In this document: piece by piece, positions 12,644 through 23,705 of the stretch
How the letters are laid out: each line of letters begins with the position of its first letter
Numbering within the stretch: the stretch's first letter is position 1
DNA from: Engraulis encrasicolus
Lineage: Eukaryota; Chordata; Actinopteri; Clupeiformes; Engraulidae
DNA length: 64,000 bases
Assembly: GCF_034702125.1 (NCBI RefSeq)
Contig: NC_085876.1
Coordinates: 16,307,253-16,371,252, forward strand
Direction of reading: 5' to 3'
Made by a program: the position numbers and the translations under genes
Notes under the pieces: model-generated
Seen by the model: the letters and a program-made list of their open reading frames with translations, nothing else
Databases searched by the model: none
What the model was told of the DNA's origin: nothing

Positions 12644-13059
12644 CCCTTACATAACGTCGGCCTAATTTGGCTGTGTGTATTTTCGACCCATCTCGGTATG
12701 CCTAACAGTAGCCTACGATACCTAAATGAATAGAAGCAGTTTATAAGTCAGAGATGAGATAACGGAGAGGTGGTGCTGATTTGCTCCGCCTCTCCACTCC
12801 TTTTCCTGAAACTGATTTCAGGAGGGTACACCTCATGATACAAATTAGGCCTGTTTTATGCCCATTATCTTGACACTGTGCCCATTAGTTCTGTGAAATG
12901 TAAGTGACAATCTGTAACATTCATTCACTGAGCTATGCTGATAATCATCCAGGATGATCCTATGCATACAGAGGTCACTGTCCCTGCGCCTTATCCAAAT
13001 AGCCTACAGTAGGCTATATAGGTCACAGGTGTAGTAAAATAGGCTATATAGGTATATAT

Positions 13060-14360
13060 TAGGGGTGGTACGGTTCACAAATGTCACGGTTCGGTCCATA
13101 TCACGGTTTCAAGGTCACGGTTTTCGGTTTTGTACGGTTCTGTTTTTTTTTTTTTTTTTAATAAAATGTATTAAACAAAAATTAGAATGAAAATGTAAGC
13201 TTATCACGGGTATGTTGAATTTCACTTCATTTAACCCAACTGAAAGAGGAAAGATATCAATGATTTTAACATGCTTCCATTTATTTCACAAAAACTAAGT
13301 CCTAACTTTTAAGTTGACAAATATTCAAATATTACATGCTATAACACATTTGACGTGTAAAAATAAAACAGCTACACTCCTGTAGGCAATGGGACCATTA
13401 GGTCAGTGCAGTATGACTATTTTGGTTAATGACACACTGAGAACGAATTGGACTTTTATTTTGATACCGCTTTCTGCGAGTTTTGCGCTTATGAATCAGT
13501 TGCTTCCTAGCATGAAACTGCCGGCCGTGAGAAGCATAGAAGTAAAATCAGAAGTCAAATTCAATTTTAAGTGAACAAGTGATAGGGTTATGTTATGTTA
13601 AAATGTGAAAATTAAGGTAACAAATAATTTTAAAAGATCGTTTTTTTTAGAAGTGTATGCACAAGAATGTTTCACAAAACTCCTGTGAAGCTGAGCCTTT
13701 TAAAACAGTCAAATTTTATTTTTGTTATAGTGTTAAACATCAATGTTAACTAGGCAACAGCACAAAGTCCCCTTCCGTCCGTCAGAGTTTAACTGGCTAC
13801 ATGTAATTAGGCCTACAGTTGATTGCAGTTAAGGACAGCGCAGTGAATCTGATGGATATGTTCAAATCTCGCATTTTGCCGTCCGGAATCCCCATTCAAT
13901 GCCACGTGGATATAGCCTACACTAGGCTACTGTAACGTAAGTCATAGTATACTTTGTTCTGCTAATCTGTCATTGTTTGTAAATTCATGTTCATTTAATT
14001 TAAAATGGTCAGCATAAAGGCTGGGAACAGTCACTTGCGCTAACGTGGAGAGAGAGGGGGGATGGGTGACGCTGCTGACCGACTGCACTTGCTTGTAGGC
14101 TACTGTAGCCTAGTCATGCTGTTACATTTAATATGCCTTTCAGTTGGCTGATAGAAATCAGTCTTTCCACACTCAATATCCTACGTAGTCTTTGTGTTTT
14201 ATGCTTGTAAAAGTAGTAGGATTTTAATAGCGTCGTCCGCCGGTGGTCACTATTTTTTTTTCTTTTTGAAACCGTGGGCACTGTGCGGTTGCCCACTACC
14301 CCGTTCCGTGACATGCAAACCGTACGGTCTCGGTTTGCAACGCAAACCGTACCATGCCTA
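13060..14360. mobile_element. Non-autonomous hAT element, 1301 bp, 8-bp TSD GTATATAT
   Basis: The left end is TAGGGGTGGTACGGTTC. The right end is GCAAACCGTACCATGCCTA, an imperfect inverted repeat of the left. GTATATAT flanks both sides (13052-13059 and 14361-14368). The subterminal region is rich in 'cacggtt' words, typical of this hAT type. No transposase frame is visible. Confidence 0.85.
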
Positions 14361-14444
14361 GTATATATGTGTACTGAATATGTGTGCTTACCCTGTCCGA
14401 GAAAGGTTTTCACAGACTAAAAAGTCACAGACACAAACACTTTT

Positions 14445-16290
14445 GGGTCCGTGTACCATTCGTTCTTTTGTTTTTCGATTCAGAACCAAATAACAAAAAA
14501 ACGAAAAAACGGCTGGTTATTTCATTATTTCGTTTTAGTGAAAAACGAAAAAACAAATTTTGACCTGTATTTCCAAATTTTATTTTCTACTTCATTTCAA
14601 AATAACGCCAATGAAAAAAAGGTTCACGTGCTATTTTTATTTTTTGATATTTTCATTTCTCGGCCGCATGTACCCCGGAAGTTATAGCCTACAAGCTGAC
14701 CTTGATTAAATAGGTTAAAATCATAACTAAATCCATACTGGATGTTGTCAGAAGAGGTGTTTTGAAACATATATGTGAAATTCACAGTCTAAAGCAAATC
14801 CAAACGACAATATTTTTTATGAAAATGTATCAGAAAAGCTTTCATGTCCTTCTACATGGCCTGACGCGCCTTGCCTGCGTGGACGGGCGCCCTCTGTCCA
14901 TGGTGCTGAAATCGCGGCACCAAAGATTCTTTTAATTCTAATTCAGTAGGCCTACAGTAGGTTACATTTCTGAGTAGCTCTAGGTGCGATCATTCTCTCT
15001 GGCATTTGCAGCTGCAGCCCTTGTATTGCACTGCGAGCTGTCCACGTGTGTGGTGCTAGGTGAAATGTGCACTGGCAGCACTCATCGTTGAGTTTGGGAG
15101 ATGTCTTTAGTGGGAGTATTTGAATGTGTAAAAACACGTTGAAGACAGTGGCAATGGCCATTTTCAGTTAGCTTGAGGAAGCCTTGCGCCCTACTATTTG
15201 TAAGCCTAGCGTTTTGTTTCACCGTCGTACTTGCATCAGCACATTAGGCTACACTTGCCAAAATAACGTTGATGTGGTGCTGACATTTTACTGAAGCCTA
15301 ATATCTCAACCAAATCGGGAGTAAATTGAATTAGCCTATTAAAGTCTCTCAACATGGCTTGCCATTCCATGAGGGATAAGGAGAATGCAGCTCACACACG
15401 CGGTGCGTTCCTTTGATAGATGCCTGCTGTGTTAAGTGCTGCGCACGCATTGTGTAGGTTTAGAAAAATGACAGTGATAAACATATCCAGGTCAAAATTA
15501 CTAACAGAAAAAGAGGGACAATGACAAAGGGAATGAATTCGCCAGGAAGACAGATTTTATTTGGCAAACTAGAGACTTTCTAGGGTTCATGACAAAATAA
15601 TGCTTGGCATTAGATCTAGTGGGGAAAACGTCAGAGGGCAATTATTTCCGAGAGTCCAACAACAACACAATGTCAAAATGTCATGGTGGACGCGACCACC
15701 TGCCACCAAAAGTCAGCTCCTTTCGGTTCCTAGAAAACAGATGCCTTAAAAAAATAATAATAATCCAGATCCCATTCGGCTACTTAGGCCTATAGGCTAT
15801 CTCCACATTGTTCCATAAGACAGCTTCGCTGATAAGCCTATAGTAAGCCCACAAGACACCAAAACAGTGTTCGGTGGTCGTTGTCTATTACAAAACTGTT
15901 AATAAAACCTGGGGTCTTCAGGTAGCCTAGGCCTACGACATTTAAAACTATGTCAGTCGTGCGCGCTGTCAAATGAGAGCCACGAGAAACGCGGTGGAGC
16001 GCAACATCGTCCTGTGTTTCGCAACATCGCCAACGGCAGGGGCAAACGCTATGTACTTCCGGGGCACATAAGGCTGAGAAATGAAAATATCAAAAATAAA
16101 AAATAGCACGTTGGCTTTTTTTCATTGGCGTTGTTTTGAAATGAAGTACAAAATAAATTTTGGAAATTCAGATCGAAATTTGTTTTTTCGTTTGTCACTA
16201 AAACGAAATTATGAAATAACCAGCCGTTTTTTCGTTTTTTGTTATTTGGTTCTGAATCGAAAAACAAAAGAACGAATGGTACACGGACCC
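14445..16290. mobile_element. Non-autonomous element with ~250-bp terminal inverted repeats
   Basis: The left arm (14445 to about 14690) starts GGGTCCGTGTACCATTCG and runs through a distinctive A/T-homopolymer stretch to 'ccccggaagt'. The right arm (about 16045-16290) is its reverse complement at high identity and ends CGAATGGTACACGGACCC. The flanks are TTTT on both sides (CTTTT if one terminal C is assigned differently). The middle 1.35 kb has no supported gene. Arms this long point to a foldback, Mutator-like or Kolobok-like element, and the superfamily is unresolved. Confidence 0.8.
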
Positions 16291-16758
16291 TTTTGGCACT
16301 CCAGGCAACAACCTCCCAGTTATTCCGTTTCTTGCTATGTTATTATTATTACAATATTAGTTACAATATTTACTATATGTTAGGCTTAAAACTACTTTTT
16401 TACTTGACCATAATATATGTGCACAACATGACAGTAATGGGATGCCACATATTTCTAAATAAATTCAATAATCTATTGAAAATCTATTGAAAATTATCAA
16501 TATTTTCCATTACTAATTAAAAATTCAAAATGGCCGCCCCCTGTGACGTCATAATATGCTAATTAGGTATGCATATTTACTCCCAAAATAATCTTTGGGT
16601 CTTCCTCAACATTTTTGTAATTTACAGTTAGGCTCTATCTGTTACCACTGTCCAGCCACAGCCTGTTGAATATGTGATGCCCAAATCGAGCATTTTCACC
16701 AAATAACATTGGCATTAAAAGGGTTAAACAGTTCTTACCTGTTTTCTCAGTACTGTTG

Positions 16759-18275
16759 TCACAAATCAGCCATGTTCTTCAATGTGATGTAAAGATCCAC
16801 ACAGCTCTCCCAGGTGATTGGCTGCATTAGACCACTCTGTTTCTGCAGATCCTCAAAGTGGGACTGGAGATGTCCATCTCCACATGGACCGTGTGTTGTC
16901 TCGATCTGAAATGGCATTAGATCCTTGAGTGTAACCGGAAACCCACCGTCAGTTCCACCAAACCTGAGAGTGAAAATACATTTGTATTTGATGTTGCTTG
17001 CACCTAATTTGATGAGAGAGTATCTACTTGTGTATGTTTTCACATTTTCGTCATGCACATTAAAGTGTTTCATATCCTTGTTTTAGGTAAAGTTTAGCAG
17101 AAAAAAAACCTGTGGGGTAGGCTGTACATGACTTCAGCCTTGCCAGATGGACAACGAGACTGTTTAACAGGCCGGATTGTATGCGTGTTCCACTTCTCCC
17201 TGAATTCATCAAGGTCATTTTGTAGAACATCCATGAATGCATATCGCAGAAGGCATGTGTGCTCATAACTACTGTTGAAAAGATTTCTCTCTCTTAGGTC
17301 ATTCAGAAGGTCCATCCAAAATTGAGATCTGAAAAAAATATATTATATATATATTAGAATATTATAGAATGGAATAATTAAAAGAACTAGGCAATTCATT
17401 TCAAGGAATGTAATGGTTGTAATGCATTTGAAAAATCTGTCTTACACTTTAATTGGTTCAAGTACCATAGTGCTGCATATTTTTAAGTGAATGTACTGTA
17501 TGTGCATGTGCAGCTAGGCAGAACGTATACCTCTGTTTGCGAAAATATGACCACCAGCTTTCAATTCTCTGATTTGCTGTTGACGTGCCATACACATGAC
17601 TGGCAGCCCCAGCATAGTCATCAGTGTGAGATGATCTCAATGTACACAGAATGGCTGCCATTGTGCCATTTTCTGTCCCACAGTCAGTGCGAACTCACAT
17701 TGGAAAGATCCCACCTTCTGACAGACAGTTCAAATAGTTTTGAGCAATAACCTCTGGGTCATTGTTGCTTGCTCCACATTTCAGCCACAGCACCTTGCGG
17801 GAGTATCCATCAATGCAGCCACTAATTGCAAATCCATAAGGCTTTAGCTTGTCATACCCATCCACATGCCACACATGGTTTGGTCCTTCTGAGGTGTATA
17901 CCCTTCTAACAAATCTTCTCCTGGAACGAAGTTGAGTACCCTCTGCATTCAGTTCCCTCATCAGACCCATGACATCGTCCCTCCTGACTGTTAACAAATG
18001 TTTTGTTCGCAGTGTCTGGCACATTGACCGGTAACCACATAATTGACCCGGACCCTCCAATTCCTCCTGAATGGCAGCACGGACACTTGCAAGAGGAGAA
18101 TATTTTTTGTGCCTAGATAAATGCAAGTCTTTTAGCTTTCTCTTCAGTGTGCAAAGGCTCATGTGAATGTTGTGCTTCGATCCCAAAAAATCCAAAATTT
18201 CTGTATAGCTGAAGCCCTGACTAAAATATTCTACTATCAGGTCCTCTGTGGAAGGAGTTGTGGAAGGAGATGTGC
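16759..18275 (-). pseudogene. Integrase-core (DDE) gene, three visible exons, killed by one nonsense codon
   Basis: The exons on the minus strand are 18275-17531, 17328-17110 and 16963-16759, each bounded by GT/AG (acceptors tctattggtag, tttttttcag and tttcactctcag; donors gag|gtatac and cacag|gttttt). Joined, they read an HTH-like N-terminus (about residues 10-50), then HVWHVDGYDKLKPYG (first D), RTDCGTENG (second D) and NQRIESWWSYFRK (third acid, E). A WMDLLNDL helix and a conserved C-terminal domain ending VDLYITLKNMADL then stop follow. This family resembles the IS3-like eukaryotic (IS3EU) transposases, although I give that name from memory. Everything is in frame except a TGA at 17695-17697, exactly before VRTDCGTENG. 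The change fits CGA to TGA, a CpG transition. A 5' exon upstream of 18275 was not identified. Confidence 0.7.
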
Positions 18276-19597
18276 CTACCAATAGAAAATGAGATGGTGG
18301 TTGATATCATATTAACAAATACTTGTGAAATATATTACTTGTTCTGTAAAGACTGTTTATATATTAATATTATATATATATTTTTTAAAACTATTCTGTA
18401 AAGAGTTAACTGTTGTCTGCATATTCTTTTAAAAACTCTATATTGTTTCCACAAGAGCCACAGAACACCTGGATACTGTCCAGAAGTTGTCCACAGTACG
18501 GACAAAACATTGCCTAAAAAAATTGGCCCTTATGTGTTCGGGTTATATTTGCTTCGTTTAAGGGAATATCGTCCATCGACTGTGGCTTACGCAGGCGTAC
18601 GCATACCAACCAGTGGTAAGTGAGAGCCTGCTGCTTATAAAGTTTTGTAACAGTCCCATGCCAATAATGTGTGAACCAGGCATATGGTTTTGATGGTAAG
18701 GCGTGCTTTGTTGTCGGATGGTTTACAAAGCAGTGCCGCGTTTCTGCAGTGTTGTTTTACGTGGAAGGTTTAGAAATTGCCCCTTGGGTAGGCTACCACG
18801 TATTTGACTAGAATGACAGCAGCATAAGTAGCGCAATGTTCCATAATACACTTCTATTCAATACGTACAGAAATACTAATGAACTGTCAATGTTGACTTA
18901 CCTTGGAACTTGTACTGGAGATTTATTTGTCATTAAATGGGCAACTTGTCTCGTCCCTCTGTTGACTGAGTTGGTTGTTGTTTAAAAATAATAAACAGAC
19001 ACTGCCCTGGCCTTTGAGTAAAGTAAAGCTTAAAGCACTTAGGTTGTCTAAAGAACTGACATGGATATTCAATATTTTAATTAAAAAGTGTGTTTATTAA
19101 TTGGGCTTAGGTCTATCGGTTCGGAGGAGCACTTCCGTTGTGTTGTGGCTTATTTGCAGATGTTTTTTCTGCGGTTCTGCAGCGCGTTTCATTTTGCAGA
19201 CATTGTTTCCTTTTTGCAGTGCGTTTTCGTTGTTTGTTTTGTTTGTTTTCACCCTTTATCTTCTTGAAACTGTTTTTCTGTTATTGAAGTTGTTTTTTGT
19301 TGTTGCAGTTGTTTTTTTAATTTGCATTCCGATTGATACCTCTCGGCCACCGTAAACACCAAACCTAAACGTGTATTGAATTTTTTAAAAAGGTGTTTTC
19401 GCAAACGTGTCAAAGAAAATGTTCCACAAACGTGTTGAACATGTTGGTTTTACTCAACACCTAAATGACACCGCTAAAAAACGTGTCAATTGGTTCAGAA
19501 AACGTGTTTTGCTGCTTGGGTCACGCTACCCTTGACTTGTCAGTACCCGGTGATGCTGCATTTTTCGACTAAGCCCTTTCCGAGATATGAGCTATTC
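18276..19597. other. No gene recognised
   Basis: This is probably the 5' intron and flank of the integrase gene. T-rich sequence at 19130-19320 gives a hydrophobic reading frame that has no supporting context. Confidence 0.4.
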
Positions 19598-19600
19598 TAA

Positions 19601-20140
19601 AGCTGGGCTTACACTGTGCGACTTTTGCCCCGATTTTACCCCGATTTGGAACTCGTGCGACTTTTTGGGAGTCGGGCCGATTTCTTCCTCAATCGCAGGT
19701 CAATCGTGAGTCTCGCATCGTCCAGTGTACATGGGGTAACGGCAAGCGATTTCGCCTCACGATTGTGCAATCGCAGGGTCGCAAGAAAATCAAAACTGTT
19801 TGAAATCCTGGTCGTGGCTCGTGCGTAAATCGCACAGTTTAAGCAGTGCTACGACCCGATTTGACACTTCACATGCACAAATTAATAGGGCCGTGCGATT
19901 TGCTGTTGAGCGCGACCTCATCTCCACCTCAGGTGCGCATGTTCCCTCCTCTGCAGACCGGGGAAACATGTCTGTTACGTCGCGCAGTGGAAGCATTTGG
20001 CTCGCATCCGACTGTCGGCTCGTATAGTGTGAGGACGTGAGTCGTGAGATGTGAACTTTTAAATAGTGAAATTCCATCGTGCAGTGTGAGCAGGAGCTTA
20101 ATACCCACGAGCGAAAATATCGCACAGTGTATGCCCGGCT
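19601..20140. mobile_element. PIF/Harbinger-like MITE, 540 bp, TSD TAA
   Basis: The left end AGCTGGGCTTACACTGTGCG and right end CGCACAGTGTATGCCCGGCT are inverted repeats (about 27 bp with a few mismatches). TAA flanks both sides (19598-19600 and 20141-20143), the 3-bp duplication typical of Harbinger elements. The interior contains repeated 'cgat...gtgcga' words and no protein. Confidence 0.75.
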
Positions 20141-20430
20141 TAATGGGGGCAGCGTTTGTTTACATTAAAATAATAATAATAATAACATAGGCCTACTCCG
20201 CTGTTTGCTAGTTGTCTGCTGATGTTGAATAACCTTTCGGATGTTTTTGGGAATAAATAAAAATGTTTTTTTGAAATGTAAACAAAGCGTTGCCCCCATT
20301 ACAATGACCAACATCTCGGAAAAGGCTGAAGAAGAAGAGAAAAAAATCTCAGGTGACAAGTCCAGGGTAGTGTGAGCATTACAACTGCATGTTGAAATTG
20401 ATTGAACTGGTCCTTTAAGAAATTCATGTT
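20141..20430. repeat. Dispersed repeat with a 25-bp foldback at its left side
   Basis: 'aatgggggcagcgtttgttt' (20142) is matched in inverse by a copy ending 'gcgttgcccccatt' (about 20303). From 20205 onward the sequence 'tgtttgctagttgtctgctg' through 'gtccagggtagtg' recurs at 28510-28690. Confidence 0.65.
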
Positions 20431-20656
20431 GATTCTTGCAAAGGTGCACAAATTATTCCTCAACACACATATATACACACACAGGCACACACACAGCTAA
20501 ACAGAAAAGGCAACAAAGGTCATTGTGGAATCTTTGCTGTGAACAAGCCTTGAGAAGTTGCCACTTGCCAGGAGAAGAGAGGAGGAGAGGAGAGGGGAGG
20601 AGGTGCAACAGGGTAACCATGGTGACTGAAGGACCTGTTGGCAGACGCCTGAGGCC

Positions 20657-20660
<4 letters not shown>

Positions 20661-20727
<67 letters not shown>
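20661..20727. repeat. (TG)n microsatellite, 33 units
   Basis: A pure TG run. Confidence 0.95.
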
Positions 20728-20729
<2 letters not shown>

Positions 20730-20749
20730 GTCCTTTGTTTTCCCAGATT

Positions 20750-22242
20750 GACTAAATAATTTGGTAGTCAAATGGAATGCTGTGAGGAAAAGTGGAAAAA
20801 GTTATGAAATGATGACTCAGAATGCTTTTGGGAAAGACTGGGACAGATCTGTCTGACACCAAGCAGTATGCTTCTGCTCCAGAATGCTTTGATGCTCTTC
20901 AGATGTCATTTTTGCCCACAGCATGTACGCAGAACACAAGACCAAAAAAGCAAGCGGACAGATTGCAGTAGTGTGTGTGTTTATTCAATTCCTGTTAAAC
21001 TAGATATAGCACATTATCTTGTTTCCTTGGTGTAATTAGAACCAGGGTTTTGTGTGTGTGTGATATTCCTTGATAGACATGCTAGGGACTTTGCGATTTT
21101 TAAAATGTATTCCTTACGCAGTAGAGAATAATAGCCAGGGTGAACAAGGTCTCAGTTTTTATCTAAAGGTTAAACTCGTGTAGAGTCTACCTTTTCTGTG
21201 CCAAGTGAGAGCTACAGCTCTAAGTAGGGACCAAGGTCAATTGACCGAAATGTCACAAGTAAACGCAGCAAATGTGAATAGTGTGTGGGAGCTTTCTTGT
21301 CTCAAATGTTGGCCACCCAGGTGTTCCCTTCCTCCACACCTGACTGACGGCCAAGATACACTTGAGCTTTTTCCTCATCACTCTCAACCCACCTGCCCGC
21401 CTTGGGTATAGGGGCTCCAGGGGGCACACACTCACACATAAGCCGTGCTGGAGCCCGTTCCCGCACCTAATCGCTAACCGGCCGTCGTGTTCATGCCACA
21501 GATTTTAGCGTTCGCGAACCGGAAAGCTGGTTCGCAATGCGAACCACAAAAGACAAGGTTTGCGGGTACCGGCACCAGTTCCGTTCTGGTCGGCCTGAAA
21601 GCCCTTATAGAGGTCTGGTGAGAACTGGGCTAATGGGGTTCAGCCATGGATATCAAAACTTTTGTGTAATACCTGCAACTGTAATCACAAGACAATTATG
21701 CTGTAGCTGTGTGACTTTGACTTTTAATCCAGAATTTTCTTTTTACTCCTCCCTCCTCAGACAAGTAACTACATCTTTTGTATTGTCTCTGTAGTTTGCA
21801 TTGTCTAGTGCACAAGACAATACAGAAAAGTGGTCTTTTGTTACTCTCATAACATGGATGTGTGATTTTGATTAAACTCACACATTGTAAAAGACTGTAT
21901 TAATACAAATCTGTATTTTTCTGTTATCTCAGTAGCATGAGCAGTCATTTATCCCCTTTAATTCTTTCAGTTTGACTAGAACACTAAAAGGGCCTCTGTG
22001 ACTCAGCAATGAAGGTTTAATTAATTTCTTTTCATGTGGACTGAGGCGTAGTATCAGTGTGTGGTATGGGCTGCAGCATGTAGCTACTGCATAATTGTCT
22101 GTAAACACAACTGAGGCAAAATGTGGACCACACGCACACACACATACACACACACACAGAACATAACTTAATGAAAACGTATGTATTGCTAATCAATGTT
22201 GTAACTCAGGCTATCTACGATATGTGCACAACCGTATGCTCA

Positions 22243-22246
<4 letters not shown>
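20750..22246. other. No gene recognised
   Basis: Probably intronic or intergenic. A GC-richer fragment at 21440-21600 with inverted 'ggttcgcaatgcgaacc' looks like a piece of an old hAT element, but I cannot define its ends. Confidence 0.35.

Positions 22247-22295
<49 letters not shown>
22247..22295. repeat. (CT)n microsatellite
   Basis: About 24 CT units. A second short CT tract lies at 22501-22512. Confidence 0.95.
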
Positions 22296-22297
<2 letters not shown>

Positions 22298-22973
22298 GCG
22301 TCCGACCTCCACTTTAGGTTAATGTGGCATGAAGTGTAATGTCCACTCGAAGCGTAGCGGAGGGCCTCAGACTTTTACAACCACTAGGAGCCGATATCAT
22401 AACACACAACGCTAGGCCATTAAAACCATTGATCATTATACGCGTAACAGATGTACATTACGCAGGCTATAAACTTTATGAATTGTACTAGTTTTCTTGC
22501 TCTCTCTCTCTCCAAGTTGCCCTCGACCCATTTCATACTGTTCTCGTTTCCTCTTCTCCACCTTCTCCGCAATTGTTTTTTTTCTTTCTTCCACAGATAT
22601 TTAGCTGGCCTGAATAAATAGAATAGAGATTTAATTTCTGTCCATTTGACCCATTAGACGGACGTCTCTTCTCTTGTCTGCAAGAGAGTGGCTCTCTGTC
22701 TGTTCTGCTCTCTAATCTATTAGATGATTTACCTCTGAACTTCACCTGGTTTACTCCTGAACCAGTTTCTTAGTACAGGCTTTTGGTGCCTAGGCCTCTG
22801 AGGCTTCTGGTGTCCAAGTCTGAATACTACACACCGAAACCGTGTAAGATGTAAGTCTTTCCATGTCAGATCTAAGTGTAAAATATATATATATTTTTTA
22901 TATGACATGTAGAGACTTACATCATAAACGGTTTCTGTAATGAGAAAAAGGTGATTTTCACTGTGTTGTATTC

Positions 22974-23197
22974 GGTTACATGGTGCTATTCAGACATGCC
23001 GCTATTCAGACATTGATGTCTATTCTCTGAATACTGGCATGTTTCCCACCTAAATCTGTCATTTCTGTGGTTTGTGCTACGTTGCTCAGATTCTTTTCAG
23101 TTTAGAGAGAGTGCATGCATTTACCTTAACCCTAACCCTACGGCATATCTGGTAGGCCTATCTGAATAGTGGTATGTCTGAATAGCGCTTGCCCCCC
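22974..23197. mobile_element. Small MITE, 224 bp, with a 9-bp direct flank GTTGTATTC
   Basis: GCTATTCAGACATGCC near the left end is matched in inverse near the right end (GGTATGTCTGAATAGC). The same 9 bases, GTTGTATTC, lie immediately outside at 22965-22973 and 23198-23206. A 9-bp duplication fits Mutator-like elements. The outermost bases of the two ends match poorly. Confidence 0.6.
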
Positions 23198-23406
23198 GTT
23201 GTATTCAGGCTTCTCAGTATAGGCCCCAGGGCAAGGAATTTTCCCTCCCCCACACAACCTCTACTGAGATCGCGAAAAAGCAGAGGGCAACATACATGGG
23301 AATGTAGCCTTTGCTGTTATTTTGTATCCAAAATGGGAAAGTGTGGAGGAGTGATAGTGGTAACTGGCAGTGATGCGTGTGCATGTGTGTGGAGAAGGTG
23401 TCTCAG

Positions 23407-23513
23407 TTCTCCAGGCAGGGAGACGTGGAGGTGAACGCTAGTCAGAACGCCTCCTTCCAGTGTGTTGCTACGGGCCGTGCCATGGACACAGACCCCTTCT
23501 ACTGTACCTGGAG
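23407..23513 (+). CDS. ptprt-like: Ig-domain exon of an R2B receptor-type tyrosine phosphatase (ptprt-like)
   Basis: The exon runs from acceptor ggtgtctcag to donor ggag|gtcagt, 107 bp. It reads [19 protein letters not shown] and then [17 protein letters not shown]2B phosphatases (ptprt, ptprm, ptprk, ptpru) have a MAM domain, one Ig domain, four FN3 repeats, a membrane helix and two phosphatase domains. This segment is the start of the Ig domain, including its first disulfide Cys. Of the four paralogues the wording [18 protein letters not shown] is nearest ptprt in my memory. The exon ends in phase 2. The next Ig exon was not found in the following 2.4 kb, although the FN3 exon at 25930 is on the same strand. 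Confidence 0.65.
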
Positions 23514-23523
23514 GTCAGTGCCA

Positions 23524-23705
23524 TTTTGGTGCCTGTATGTCTGAGAGAGTGAATATGGGCCTGTACAGTATGTCTGAGTGGACAGGGGCCTGTACAGTAT
23601 GTCTGAGTGGACAGGGGCCTGTATGTCTGAGAGAGTGAATAGGGGCCCCTACTGTATGTCTGAGAGAGTGAATATGGGTCTGTATGTCTGAGAGTGGACA
23701 GGGGC
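23524..23705. repeat. Minisatellite of 'gtatgtctgagagagtgaat' type units
   Basis: Six or so irregular units of about 28-38 bp alternate 'cctgtatgtctgagagagtg' and 'cagtatgtctgagtggacag'. The array starts ten bases after the splice donor of the Ig exon. Confidence 0.8.

Larger units (their letters stand above)
5531..16727. mobile_element. Large piggyBac-like insertion (11.2 kb) without its own transposase
   Basis: The left end is TTAA followed by CCCTTTTAATGCC (5531-5547). The right end is GGCATTAAAAGGG followed by TTAA (16711-16727). This gives a 13-bp perfect inverted repeat flanked by TTAA, the piggyBac hallmark. The left subterminal sequence also has a small inverted motif (gtcgcaaaattgcgac). 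The interior contains other, clearly younger transposons and no DDD piggyBac transposase that I can see, so it is non-autonomous or swollen by later insertions. TTAA is the same at all piggyBac sites, so the two ends could in principle belong to different copies. The flanking convergent genes favour a single insertion. Confidence 0.55.

Noticed and set aside
23125..23145. 'ttaaccctaaccct', which resembles vertebrate telomere repeat
   Set aside because: Only about two units, inside a MITE with its own flanking repeat; far too short for an interstitial telomere.
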